Positions 34,599-43,605 of a stretch of 64,000 bases of DNA are shown piece after piece; positions within the stretch are counted from its first letter, which is position 1, and every line of letters begins with the position of its first letter. Under the pieces are notes generated by a model, which saw only the letters and a list, made by a program, of their open reading frames with translations, was not told the DNA's origin and did not search any database. Source of the stretch: Mycobacterium kyogaense (lineage in GTDB: Bacteria > Actinomycetota > Actinomycetes > Mycobacteriales > Mycobacteriaceae); NCBI RefSeq assembly GCF_003254575.1, contig NZ_QJUA01000026.1, forward strand, positions 1-64,000, written 5' to 3'. Position numbers and translations under genes: made by a program.

Positions 34599-35342
34599 AT
34601 GTTGATCTCAGTCATAGGCGCATCGGGGATGATCGGGTCGCAGGTCGTGCAGATCCTGACCGCGGCCGGACACGACGTCGTCGGCGCATCACTGCGCACC
34701 GGGGCGAACGTGCTCACCGGCGAGGGGGTCGACGATGCGGTGGCCGGCGCCGCGGTGCTCGTGGACGTCACGAATTCGCCTCAGCTGGACGATGATACGG
34801 CGACTGACTTCTTCACCAAGTCGTCCGCGAACCTCGTCAAGGCTGCGGCGAGTGCAGGCGTCGAACACTACGTCGCGCTGTCGATCGTCGGCGCCGACGG
34901 CATCACCGACAGCGGCTACATGCGGGCTAAGGTGATCCAGGAGCGCACGATCGCCGAATCGGGGCTGCCGTACACAATCGTGCGCGCGACGCAGTTCCAC
35001 GAGTTCGCCGAGGCCATCGTCGGGTCACTGGCGGTCGGCGAGGAGTTTCACGCCCCCGTGGCCCGCATCCAGCCCATCGCGTCCGCAGACGTGGCGGCGG
35101 TGGTCGCCGACGTGGCGCAGAGCACCCCGGCCGACGGCATCGTCGACGTGGGCGGCCCGGAGAAGATGACGTTCGCCGATCTGGCGCGCGCGGTGCTCGC
35201 CCATCAGGGCAAGGACAACGCCGTCGTCGACGACGCAGCAGCCACCTACTTCGGCGCACGTGTCGACCACGACACCCTGGTCACCGGCAACGGCGCCCGA
35301 CTCGGCACACAACGGTTCACCGACTGGCTGGCCACTCAGTGA
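34599..35342 (+). CDS. NAD(P)H-binding atypical SDR
   Basis: A 247-residue NmrA-like/NAD(P)-binding protein. GASGMIGSQVV is the Rossmann motif. There is an HYVALSIVG strand and a YMRAK segment that could be the YxxxK catalytic pair. Close relatives are annotated as NAD-dependent epimerases or putative quinone reductases. The start ATG 34599 gives the normal family N-terminus; the long upstream frame overlaps the divergent hydrolase. Its stop overlaps the next start (GTGA), so the two genes are coupled. Confidence 0.8.
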   Translation: MLISVIGASGMIGSQVVQILTAAGHDVVGASLRTGANVLTGEGVDDAVAGAAVLVDVTNSPQLDDDTATDFFTKSSANLVKAAASAGVEHYVALSIVGADGITDSGYMRAKVIQERTIAESGLPYTIVRATQFHEFAEAIVGSLAVGEEFHAPVARIQPIASADVAAVVADVAQSTPADGIVDVGGPEKMTFADLARAVLAHQGKDNAVVDDAAATYFGARVDHDTLVTGNGARLGTQRFTDWLATQ

Positions 35343-36250
35343 GCACATCGGTCCTGGTGACCGGGGCGGCCGGGTATGTCGGCAGCCACCTCGTCAATCA
35401 GCTTCTGGCGCAGGGCTACCGGGTCCGTGCCGCGGTCCGCACTCCACAGCGCGCCGACGATGTTCGCCAGACGGCAGCCGGAGACGTCGAGTTCGCCTAT
35501 GCCGATCTGACGTCCGACGACGGCTGGGCGGACGCCGTCGCCGGAACAGACGTCGTCATGCACGTCGCGTCGCCGTTCCCCGCGCAGAATCCCCGCACCG
35601 ACGACGAGGTCATCGTGCCCGCGCGCGACGGCGCTCTGCGGGTGCTCCGGCATGCGCGCGACGCAGGCTGCCGGCGCGTCGTGATGACGTCGTCGTTCGC
35701 CGCGGTGGGGTACTCCCCCAGCACCGAACAGCGTTGGACAGAACGGGATTGGACGGATCCAGCGGATCAGAACACTGCCTACATCCGGTCGAAGGCCATC
35801 GCGGAGCGGGCGGCGTGGGACTTCATGACGCGCGAGGGCGGTGCACTCGAGTTGACGACGATCGTGCCGGTCGGCATCTTCGGGCCGACGCTCGGTCCGC
35901 ACCTGTCGACCTCGGTGCAGATCGTGCGCTCGATGCTCGCCGGTGATCCGCTGCCGGCAGGCCAGTACTTCGGCGTGGTGGATGTACGTGATGTCGCCGA
36001 CGCGCATGTGCGCGCGATGACCACCGAAGCTGCTGCGGGCGAACGATTCCTGGTGGTCGTCGACGAGCCCGCGGTGACGTTCGGCGAGCTGGCGCGCCTC
36101 ATCGGCGTCGACGCTCACGACGACGTCCAGGGCACACGTCCGCAGATCAGCAACGCCAAGGCGAAGGCGGTGCTCGGCTGGCAGCCCCGCCCGCTCGACG
36201 AGACGATCCGCGACACCGTGACATCGCTGAAAGACCTCGGGTTGGTCTGA
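35339..36250 (+). CDS. NAD-dependent epimerase/dehydratase (extended SDR)
   Basis: A 303-residue extended SDR resembling dihydroflavonol-4-reductase and related aldehyde reductases. Features are GAAGYVGSHL at the N-terminus, MTSSFAAVGY with the catalytic Ser near 115, and YIRSK as the YxxxK pair near 145. It starts at GTG 35339 inside the upstream stop. Both SDRs probably act on related carbonyl substrates, which is inference from the coupling only. Confidence 0.82.
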   Translation: MSTSVLVTGAAGYVGSHLVNQLLAQGYRVRAAVRTPQRADDVRQTAAGDVEFAYADLTSDDGWADAVAGTDVVMHVASPFPAQNPRTDDEVIVPARDGALRVLRHARDAGCRRVVMTSSFAAVGYSPSTEQRWTERDWTDPADQNTAYIRSKAIAERAAWDFMTREGGALELTTIVPVGIFGPTLGPHLSTSVQIVRSMLAGDPLPAGQYFGVVDVRDVADAHVRAMTTEAAAGERFLVVVDEPAVTFGELARLIGVDAHDDVQGTRPQISNAKAKAVLGWQPRPLDETIRDTVTSLKDLGLV

Positions 36251-36251
36251 C

Positions 36252-36884
36252 CTACAAACCGCCGGCGATCAAGTTGACCACTGAGGCGACGATCACCGAG
36301 CCGAAAAGGTACGACAGCAGACCGTGTTTGAGCGCCGTGGCGCGCATCCGCGACGACGTCAGGTTGGTGTCCGAGATCGCGAAGCTCATGCCGACGGCGT
36401 AGGCGACATACGCGAAATCGCTGTAGCGGGGCGGCTCAGAAGTGTTGAAATCGATTCCGCCGACCGGCTTTTCCCGAAAGTAGATCTTCGCGTAGGTCAG
36501 CGCGAACAGCGTGTGCACCGCGAACCACGAGACCACCACGCTGCCCACCGCCACGTACGGTGCCACCGCGCCGAGACGTTCGGGCCGTGCATTCGCCAGC
36601 AGCAACCCGACACCGACCAGGCTGGCGAGCGCGCCGACGAGGACCAACACGAACACGGTGCGGCGGCCCGGCTCCTCGATCTCGGCATGCGATGCGGTCT
36701 GCTCGGCATCGAACGGCCACAGCACCGACCACGTCCACACCAGGTAGGTCAGCGCGAGGACGTCCCAGCCGATCAGAATGGCGAACCGCCCGAACTCGAC
36801 GGACGCGATCGCACCGGCCACCAGGCCCAGGATCGCCGCGCCCAGCAGCCGGATCGCGGGGGTGTGCCACCGCGCCGAGGTCAT
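36252..36884 (-). CDS. DUF1345 membrane protein
   Basis: A 210-residue integral membrane protein with five or six helices, matching DUF1345 (the FALTYAKIYF and DFAYVAYAVGMSFAISDTNL blocks are characteristic). Function unknown. It ends 1 bp after the convergent epimerase gene and is divergent from the Wadjet-type operon. Confidence 0.8.
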   Translation of the reverse strand: MTSARWHTPAIRLLGAAILGLVAGAIASVEFGRFAILIGWDVLALTYLVWTWSVLWPFDAEQTASHAEIEEPGRRTVFVLVLVGALASLVGVGLLLANARPERLGAVAPYVAVGSVVVSWFAVHTLFALTYAKIYFREKPVGGIDFNTSEPPRYSDFAYVAYAVGMSFAISDTNLTSSRMRATALKHGLLSYLFGSVIVASVVNLIAGGL

Positions 36885-37082
36885 CTGAAGCAGTCAACCA
36901 GGCCGGCCTGTCGGAGGCCTGGAAGACACCCCCACCTGACCCGACAATCTCGCTGGTCACACCCGTCACACGACGCGCCGGAAACCTCGCGACACTCCCC
37001 CGCGGACTGCGGCGGTGTCCGCGCCGTGGCCTATGTTGGGGCCTCCGGCCAGACACCGGAGCGAGACACAGAGGGAGGGTGC
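36885..37082 (+). other. Intergenic region upstream of jetA
   Basis: A 198-bp gap without credible ORFs. TATGTT at 37032-37037 is a possible -10, and GGGAGGG just before GTG 37083 is the jetA ribosome-binding site. No jetD or other gene remnant was recognised here. Confidence 0.4.
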
Positions 37083-38504
37083 GTGGACGACCAGCTGTCG
37101 GCGGCCGATCTGCTCGAGCGCAACCGCGAGCTGCAGGCATCCCCGACGGTACGGCTGCTGTCGGCCACCAACCTGAGCCTCTACGCGGCGCTGATGGACC
37201 GGCACCTGAGCGGCGGAGTGGTCGCCGAGACCGAGCTGGTGGTGCGCCTGGAGCGTGATCTGGCCGACCTGGGCGACGATCAGCCCGGCCTCGCGCTGGT
37301 CAAGTCGTGGGCCAGCCAGGGCTGGCTGCACCGCATCGTCGACGACCGTACCGATCAGAACGTCTGCTACCTGACCCAGGACGCGCGGCGTGCGCTGGAC
37401 TTCCTGCGCGGGATGCGCCGCCAGGACACCATCGCCACCGGCGGGTCGATCACCGGTATCGCCGGCCGACTCAAGCAGGTCGCGATCAAGGTGGGCAATG
37501 ATCCCGCCCGGATCCGCAAGAGCATCGAGGCCGAGATCGACGCGCTGCGTCGTGAGCTCGGCGAACTCGAGGCCGGGGAACGACCCGAACCGGACGTCAC
37601 CGACGCCTACGACGAGGCTCGCGCGATCGCGCTGCAGATGGAACGCCTGATCACCGACATCGGCCAGTACGGCACGATGATCGAGCAGGCCACCGCGGCG
37701 CTCGACGAACCGATCGACAGCAACCTCGCCTACCGGGACCGTCAGCGGCAGATGTACGCCGACTATCAGGCGGCCTGGGATTCGCAGGGCCGCGACAGCC
37801 ACCGCGCCTTCCTGCGTATGATCAACGACCCCGACCAGCGCGCCGAGTTCGAGGCCGACGTCGCCGCGGTCGCCGGGGCGCTCCCGCATCTGGACCCGGC
37901 ACTGCGCCGGGTGATGGCCGGCTTCTTCGAACTGGTCGGCCAGCAGATCGACGAGGTCGAACGCATTCAGCAGCGCTGCGCGCAGCGGGTCAAGCGCTTC
38001 ACCGCGTTCGGCACGCTCGAGCAGAGCCGCGGCATCGCCCGCCAGCTGAACGAGGCCATCGGCGCCGCGCGCACCCTGCTGAAGACCTCGCTCATCGATT
38101 CCCGGCTCGATCTCGAGCTACCACTGGCCAGGCACGCGATCAGCTCGGTCGGCGCGCTCAGCTTCAAGATCGGTGACCTGTCCAACCCGAAGCCGGCCAA
38201 ACCGGCCGAGGGCGACGTCGACCTCGCCAGCTTCGCCGCGCTCACCACGCAGGTCGATGCGGCCGCGATGGCGGAGATGATCAACGGCGCGCTGCCGATG
38301 TCGCTGCCCGACGCGGTCGCGAGACTGGACAACGCTTATCTGGGTCACGTCATCGTGCTGTGGTCGTGGGCGCTCAAGCAGCCCCAAGAGACGGCCGGTG
38401 AGTCCACGACGGTCCGCTTCCGTTCGCTGGACGGCCGCGATCGCGAGATCGCCGTTCCCAACGCGACTTTCACCGAACCGATCACCGTGGGAGTGGCCCC
38501 GTGA
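37083..38504 (+). CDS. jetA: Wadjet JetA / MksF-like kleisin (DUF3375)
   Basis: A 473-residue DUF3375 protein, the MukF-like kleisin of Wadjet/MksBEF SMC complexes. It starts with winged-helix segments (residues 1-110), followed by a charged coiled-coil region (about 130-320) and a C-terminal winged helix. The start GTG 37083 follows a strong RBS. It overlaps jetB by 4 bp (GTGA). In known systems this subunit bridges the SMC heads and recruits JetB; the complex recognises and extrudes small circular DNA, which JetD then cuts. Confidence 0.85.
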   Translation: MDDQLSAADLLERNRELQASPTVRLLSATNLSLYAALMDRHLSGGVVAETELVVRLERDLADLGDDQPGLALVKSWASQGWLHRIVDDRTDQNVCYLTQDARRALDFLRGMRRQDTIATGGSITGIAGRLKQVAIKVGNDPARIRKSIEAEIDALRRELGELEAGERPEPDVTDAYDEARAIALQMERLITDIGQYGTMIEQATAALDEPIDSNLAYRDRQRQMYADYQAAWDSQGRDSHRAFLRMINDPDQRAEFEADVAAVAGALPHLDPALRRVMAGFFELVGQQIDEVERIQQRCAQRVKRFTAFGTLEQSRGIARQLNEAIGAARTLLKTSLIDSRLDLELPLARHAISSVGALSFKIGDLSNPKPAKPAEGDVDLASFAALTTQVDAAAMAEMINGALPMSLPDAVARLDNAYLGHVIVLWSWALKQPQETAGESTTVRFRSLDGRDREIAVPNATFTEPITVGVAP

Positions 38505-39181
38505 GCACTGACGCCGACATCGACTTCTCGTCGCTACCGCAGGTCGACCAGACCGCCCGGCCGCCTCATCAGCGCCGGCCGCGGTTCGACGGCGACGTCT
38601 CCGAGCTGCCCGACCGCGCCTGCTGGGCGCTGCAGCACCTGCTGACTCGGCGCTACATCAGCGCCGAGTCCGACGCCGACATCTACGCGTGGGTGCTCGA
38701 ATACCGCCATCAGCTGTCGGTCCGGCTGTCCGAGCTCGACCTGCTGCTGCGCATCGTCGACGGAACGGACGTCGCGTTCGTCGAGCAGGCCCGCTATGAA
38801 TCCGCCAAGGGCATCAAGCTTCTCCGCCGCGAACCGCTCGGCACCTACGACTCGATCCTGGCCCTGCACCTGGCGCAGATGATGCGTGCCGCGGGCGGGC
38901 AGAGCGTGCTGATCTCGCGAGAGGAGATGCACGGGTTGTTCTCCGGGGTGCTCAACGACGTCGACCGCGACGCGGTCACGTTCACCGGCCGCATCGACGC
39001 GGCGATCGCCCGGCTCACGGGGCTGGAGATCCTGCGCCGCAGCCGCGACGACGAGGACAGCTACACGATCAGCCCGGTGATCACCGCGGTGATGACGGCC
39101 AGCGTGATCACCGAGCTGCAGCAGCAGTTCGAATTGCTGGCCACCGGCGGCACCCCCGACGTGGAGGTCACCCTTGACTGA
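38501..39181 (+). CDS. jetB: Wadjet JetB / MksE-like subunit (DUF4194)
   Basis: A 226-residue DUF4194 protein, the MukE-like tandem winged-helix partner of the kleisin. Segments CWALQHLLTRRYISAESDAD near the N-terminus and EILRRSRDDEDSYTISPVI near the C-terminus fit the family. It starts at GTG 38501 inside the jetA stop and overlaps the jetC start (TTG 39174) by 8 bp, so all three genes are translationally coupled. Confidence 0.83.
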   Translation: MSTDADIDFSSLPQVDQTARPPHQRRPRFDGDVSELPDRACWALQHLLTRRYISAESDADIYAWVLEYRHQLSVRLSELDLLLRIVDGTDVAFVEQARYESAKGIKLLRREPLGTYDSILALHLAQMMRAAGGQSVLISREEMHGLFSGVLNDVDRDAVTFTGRIDAAIARLTGLEILRRSRDDEDSYTISPVITAVMTASVITELQQQFELLATGGTPDVEVTLD

Positions 39182-42100
39182 GCAGTTCCACCTGTCCCGG
39201 CTGCAGGTCATCAACTGGGGCGTGTTCGACGGCTACCACTCGATCCCGTTCAGCGAGGGCGGTGCGCTGATCGCCGGCGCTTCCGGCAGCGGCAAATCCT
39301 CTCTCTGGATGCCATTTCGCTGGGCTTCCTGCCGTTCAACCGACGCAACTTCAACGCTTCCGGCGACAACACCGCGGCCGGGTCGAGCGCGGGGCGCCGC
39401 ACCGTGGACAAGTACGTGCGTGGTGCGTGGGGTCAGCGCAGCGACGGCGGCACCAGCCGGGTGATGTACCTGCGCGGCGACGGGACCGCCTGGTCGGCCG
39501 TCGCGGTGACCTATGCCAGCGACTCCGGTCGCACGGTGACGGGCCTGGTCCTCAAGTGGCTGACGGGCGAATCGCGCAACGACTCGTCGAGCCGGTTCGT
39601 GCTCGGCGACGGCGATCTCGGCATCGAGGACGTCTGCAATCGTTGGGCGGCAGGCCGTTTCGACACCGGCGTGTTCAAAGAGGACCGGGGCGAGCGGAGC
39701 GACGGGAAAAGCCTGGGCTGGCGGTTCACCACCAAGGTCGAGTCGCAGTATCTGGCGCAGCTGTACGCCACCATTGGCATCCGCGCCTCCGATGCGGCCC
39801 AGCAGCTGCTCGGCAAGGCGAAGTCGCTCAAGAGCGTCGGCGGCCTGGAGCAGTTCGTCCGCGAGTTCATGCTCGACGAGCCCGACAGCCTGGCCCGTCT
39901 GCCTGAGGCGCTCAAGCAGATCGATCCCCTGGTGGAGGCCCGCGAACTGCTGGCCGTCGCGCAGCGCAAGCGCAAGATCCTCGGCGACATCGAGAAGATC
40001 CAGCAGCGGTATGCGTCGGAGTCCACCGATCTCGGCATCATCGACCTCGTCGACCTGCCGATGGTGCGCGCGTACACCGATCACGTCCGGCTGGCGCAGT
40101 GCCCGGCGCAGATCGCCCAGCTCGACACCACGATCGATCAGCTCGAGAACGAGTACGAGGACGTCACGCGGTCGCTGAATCTGGCCAAGGCCGAAGCGGA
40201 TTCGCTCAATGCGCAGATCAGCGGCACCAGTGCCAACATCGGTCCGCTGCAGAGCCAGGTGACGGCCGCGGAGACCGAGGCCGAGCAGATCGAGCGCCGC
40301 CGCGCCGCCTACGAGGACATGCTCGCCGCGCAGGATCTCGACGTTCCCGACTCCGCTGACGAGTTCTGGAATCTACGCGAAGAACTGCTGCAGCAGGCCA
40401 CCGAACTGCTCGCCAAGGTCGAACGCAACCGGGAGGCGTCCACCGACGCCGAGTACGCGCAGAAGGCCGCGCGCATGACGCGCGACGACGCCGCCAAGGA
40501 GCTCAAGCGCGTCGAGCACGTCGGCTCGGCGCTGCCCGAGTTCGCGCTGCTGATGCGCGATCAGATCTGCGCCGCGGTCGGTGTGGATGCCGCCGAGCTG
40601 CCGTATGTCGCCGAGCTGATGGACCTGCGGGCAGACCAGACCCGGTGGCGCACCGCGGTGGAGAAGGTGCTGCGCGGCGTCGGGCTGCGGCTGATGGTGC
40701 CCGATCAGCATTGGACGGCGGTGCTGCAGTTCGTCAACGAGACCAACATGCGGGGCCGGCTCGCGCTGCACCATGTGCGGGCGAAAATGCTGGGCGCGGA
40801 TCCGGTCGAGCCGGAATCGAACACGCTGGCAGGCAAGCTCTTTCCCGTCGACCCCGCGCATCCGTGCGCCGCCGAAGCCGTCGACATCGTCACCGCGGCG
40901 GGCGATCACGTCTGCGTCGACACCCCCGATGTCTTCGCCCGGTTCCGCCGCGCGGTCACCGACACCGGCCTCTACAAGGACTCCGACCGGCTCGCGATCA
41001 AGGACGACCGGCGCCCGCTCAAGCAGTCGGAGTACCTGTACCAGGGTGATGTGACGGCGAAGATCAACGCACTCACCGTCGACCTGGCCGCGGCCGAGGA
41101 CGCCTACCAGAAGGCACGCCGCACCGCCGACGACATCGCCGCCCAGCGCCAGCAGTGGCGTGACCGCGCGGCGGCCTGCAAGGCGATCTGCGAGCAGTTC
41201 CCGCAGTGGAGTCAGATCGACACCGAGACCGCCGACGGGCACGCCGAACGGCTGCGCGAACAGTACGAGTTGCTGCTGGCCGACAACCCGGACATCGAGG
41301 CGCTCAATGCGCGCGCCGACGAATGTTGGTCGCAGATCCAGAAATTGATGACGCGCCGCGGCGCGATCCAGACCCGCCGCGACGATCTGGACGCCCGCCG
41401 CACCCGACTCCTCGAACTGGAGGAGCGGCTGTCGCCGGCGTTCGTCAGCGAACCGCTCACCGAGCTGCTGACCCGCTACTCCGCGCAGCTGCCCGTTAGC
41501 CTCGAGCTGCTCGACCCGGAACCGTTCCGCGACGCGTTGTTCGGTGCGATCAAGAAGGAACGCGAGCAACTCCGTGAGAGCCGCAGACGGTCCTACGACG
41601 AGCTCGCCCGCATCCTGAACACGTTCGACACCGCGTTCCCCGACGCGATCCCGAACGACAGCGACAACTTCGATGAGCGCGTGCACGACTACGTCGCGCT
41701 GTGCCGGCACATCGACGAGCGTGAGCTGCCCGAGGCCTACGAGCGGATGATGAGGCTGGTCACCGAGCAGGCGCCGGACGCGATCCTGACGCTGCACCGC
41801 GTGGCCGAGCAGGAAGCACGCCGCATCGCCGAACAGATCGAACGGGTCAACACCGGCTTGGGCGCCGTCGAATTCAACCGCGGCACCCGGCTGACGCTGC
41901 GCGCCACCCCGCGCAGCCTGACTGCGGTGTCGGAGCTGACGGAGATCGTGCGGGCGATCAGCCGGCGCATCGCCGAGGTGGGCCTGGGCGACAAGCAGGC
42001 GATCCTCGACCAGTACGCCGACATCCTGCGGTTGCGCAATCGGCTGGCGTCGACGGCGCCGGAGGACAAGGCGTGGACGCGCGACGCGCTCGATGTGCGC

Positions 42101-42562
42101 AACCGGTTCACGTTCGACTGCGCGGAGTGGGATGTGGCTTCCGACGAGCTGATCCGCACGCACAGCAATGCCGGCGACAACTCGGGCGGCGAGCAGGAGA
42201 AGCTGATGGCGTTCTGCCTCGCCGGGGCGCTGAGCTTCAACCTCGCGAGCCCCGAAAGCCAGGACAACAAGCCGGTGTTCGCGCAGTTGATGCTCGACGA
42301 GGCGTTCTCGAAATCCGATCCGCAGTTCGCGCAGCAGGCGCTGCAGGCGTTCCGCAAGTTCGGCTTCCAGCTGGTGATCGTCGCGACGGTGCAGAACGCG
42401 ACGACGATCCAGCCCTACATCGACAGCGTGGTGATGGTCAGCAAGACCGAAGCGACGGGTCGTAACGCGCGGCCGGTGGCCACGGTGGCGACGCGTTCGA
42501 TCGCGGAGTTCACGGAGCTGCGTCACCAGATGAAGCAGAAGGTGCCGGCGTTGGCGCACTGA
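39174..42562 (+). pseudogene. jetC: Wadjet JetC / MksB-like SMC ATPase, frameshifted
   Basis: A MukB-like SMC ATPase of about 1129 residues if read across one frameshift. Frame 1 from TTG 39174 encodes the N-terminal strand and an intact Walker A (GASGSGKSS), then leaves frame after the Leu codon at 39303-39305. From CTG 39305 another frame continues LDAISLGFLPFNRRNF to the stop at 42562. The C-terminal half holds the signature SGGEQEK and Walker B LMLDEAFSKSD, with long coiled coils between. Family members read GKSSLLDAI here, so a 1-nt loss (CTCCTGG to CTCTGG) is the simplest cause. It may be a true inactivating mutation, a sequencing error or recoding. Confidence 0.82.
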
Positions 42563-42614
42563 GCGTCACGCCCAGCGTCCGATTCAGATTTCACACCGGC
42601 GTAACGCCGTATCC

Positions 42615-42643
42615 TTGACCCGAACTATTTTATATTCTATACC
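42615..42643 (+). promoter_or_regulatory. Promoter of ABC transporter operon
   Basis: TTGACC (42615-42620), a 17-bp spacer and TATACC (42638-42643) form a good sigma-70 promoter. The spacer contains the AT-rich motif shared with 51053-51065. Confidence 0.55.
42628..42640. promoter_or_regulatory. AT-rich 13-bp motif, site A
   Basis: TTTTATATTCTAT lies inside the promoter spacer and recurs exactly, inverted, at 51053-51065 in the other control region of the island. It is a candidate operator for a shared regulator such as the GntR protein at 47591-48280. Confidence 0.5.
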
Positions 42644-42693
42644 TGAGCCAGTGCTGTTAACCGGTTGCACGATCCGGACCAGAGGAGGCTCTC

Positions 42694-43593
42694 GTGCACG
42701 TTCCCAAGATGGTGGTCACGGCTATCGCCGCCACCGCGCTCATGCTCGGGTCGAGCGCCTGCTCGGCGGAGGAATCCGCGAACAACGCCGCGACCAGCGA
42801 TCTCGCCATCGACAAGTCGACATGTGACGCGTTGGCGGCGAAGTACCCCGGGCTCGCCGGCAAGACGCTGACGGTGGGCATCTCCCCCGCGCCGGCGAAC
42901 TACTCGGCCTCAGATCCGAAGAACCCCTCGAACATCATCGGCATCGAACCGGATCTGCTGAACGCGGCCGGGCAGTGCCTCGGGTTCCGCACCACGTACT
43001 CCAAATTGGACTTCGCCGGGCTGGTGCCTGCCCTGCAGTCCGGCCGCGTGGATCTGGTCGCAGCCGGGATGTACTCGTCGGAGGAGCGCGTCAAACAAGT
43101 CGACTTCGTCAACTACATGAAAGCCGGCGAGGCCTCGATCGTCGCTGCCGGCAATCCCAAGAACATCAAGTCCCTCGCCGACATCTGCGGCGTCACGGCC
43201 GCGCTGGTGGTCGGCACCGTCGAGAACGCGATCTTCGACAAGCAGAACAAGGAATGCGAGTCGACGGGCAAGCCCCCGCTGAAGACGCTGAACTTCCCGA
43301 GCATCGACCGGGCGCAGAGCGCTCTCGCGCAGGGTGAGGCCGACATCGTGCTCACCGATGCCGGTGTCGCTGCGTATCTGGCCGAGCGCAACCCGGACAA
43401 ACTCGCAGTCGGTTTCCAATTGCCCACCGACTTCGACTTCGGATTCGGCGTCAACAAGAAGGCCACCGAGTTACGCGACGGCCTCAACGCTGCGCTCGGG
43501 CAGATGTACGCCGACGGCGGGCTGCAAAAGGCGATGAAGCGCTGGGGGTTCTCATCTGATCAGGAGCTCCAACCCGCCGTCGTCACCAGCTGA
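42694..43593 (+). CDS. Amino-acid ABC transporter substrate-binding lipoprotein
   Basis: A 299-residue periplasmic-type binding protein (family 3, polar amino acids). The first 22 residues are a lipoprotein signal ending in GSSAC, so the mature protein would be lipid-anchored at the cell surface. The GIEPDLLNA and SGRVDLVAAGMYSSEERV blocks are typical of glutamine/histidine-type binding proteins. GTG 42694 follows an AGAGGAGG site. Its operon partner, 12 bp downstream, supplies permease and ATPase. Substrate probably an amino acid or amino-acid-like amide. Confidence 0.87.
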   Translation: MHVPKMVVTAIAATALMLGSSACSAEESANNAATSDLAIDKSTCDALAAKYPGLAGKTLTVGISPAPANYSASDPKNPSNIIGIEPDLLNAAGQCLGFRTTYSKLDFAGLVPALQSGRVDLVAAGMYSSEERVKQVDFVNYMKAGEASIVAAGNPKNIKSLADICGVTAALVVGTVENAIFDKQNKECESTGKPPLKTLNFPSIDRAQSALAQGEADIVLTDAGVAAYLAERNPDKLAVGFQLPTDFDFGFGVNKKATELRDGLNAALGQMYADGGLQKAMKRWGFSSDQELQPAVVTS

Positions 43594-43605
43594 TCGGGAG
43601 TCGAC

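Noticed and set aside
34538..34771. N-terminal extension of the alpha/beta hydrolase
   Set aside because: It overlaps the divergent SDR gene by more than 150 bp and is Ser/Thr/Pro-rich. A leaderless promoter places the start at 34537.
39294..39310. Programmed -1 ribosomal frameshift in jetC
   Set aside because: There is no X-XXY-YYZ slippery heptamer and no obvious downstream pseudoknot, so a single-base deletion or sequencing error is simpler.
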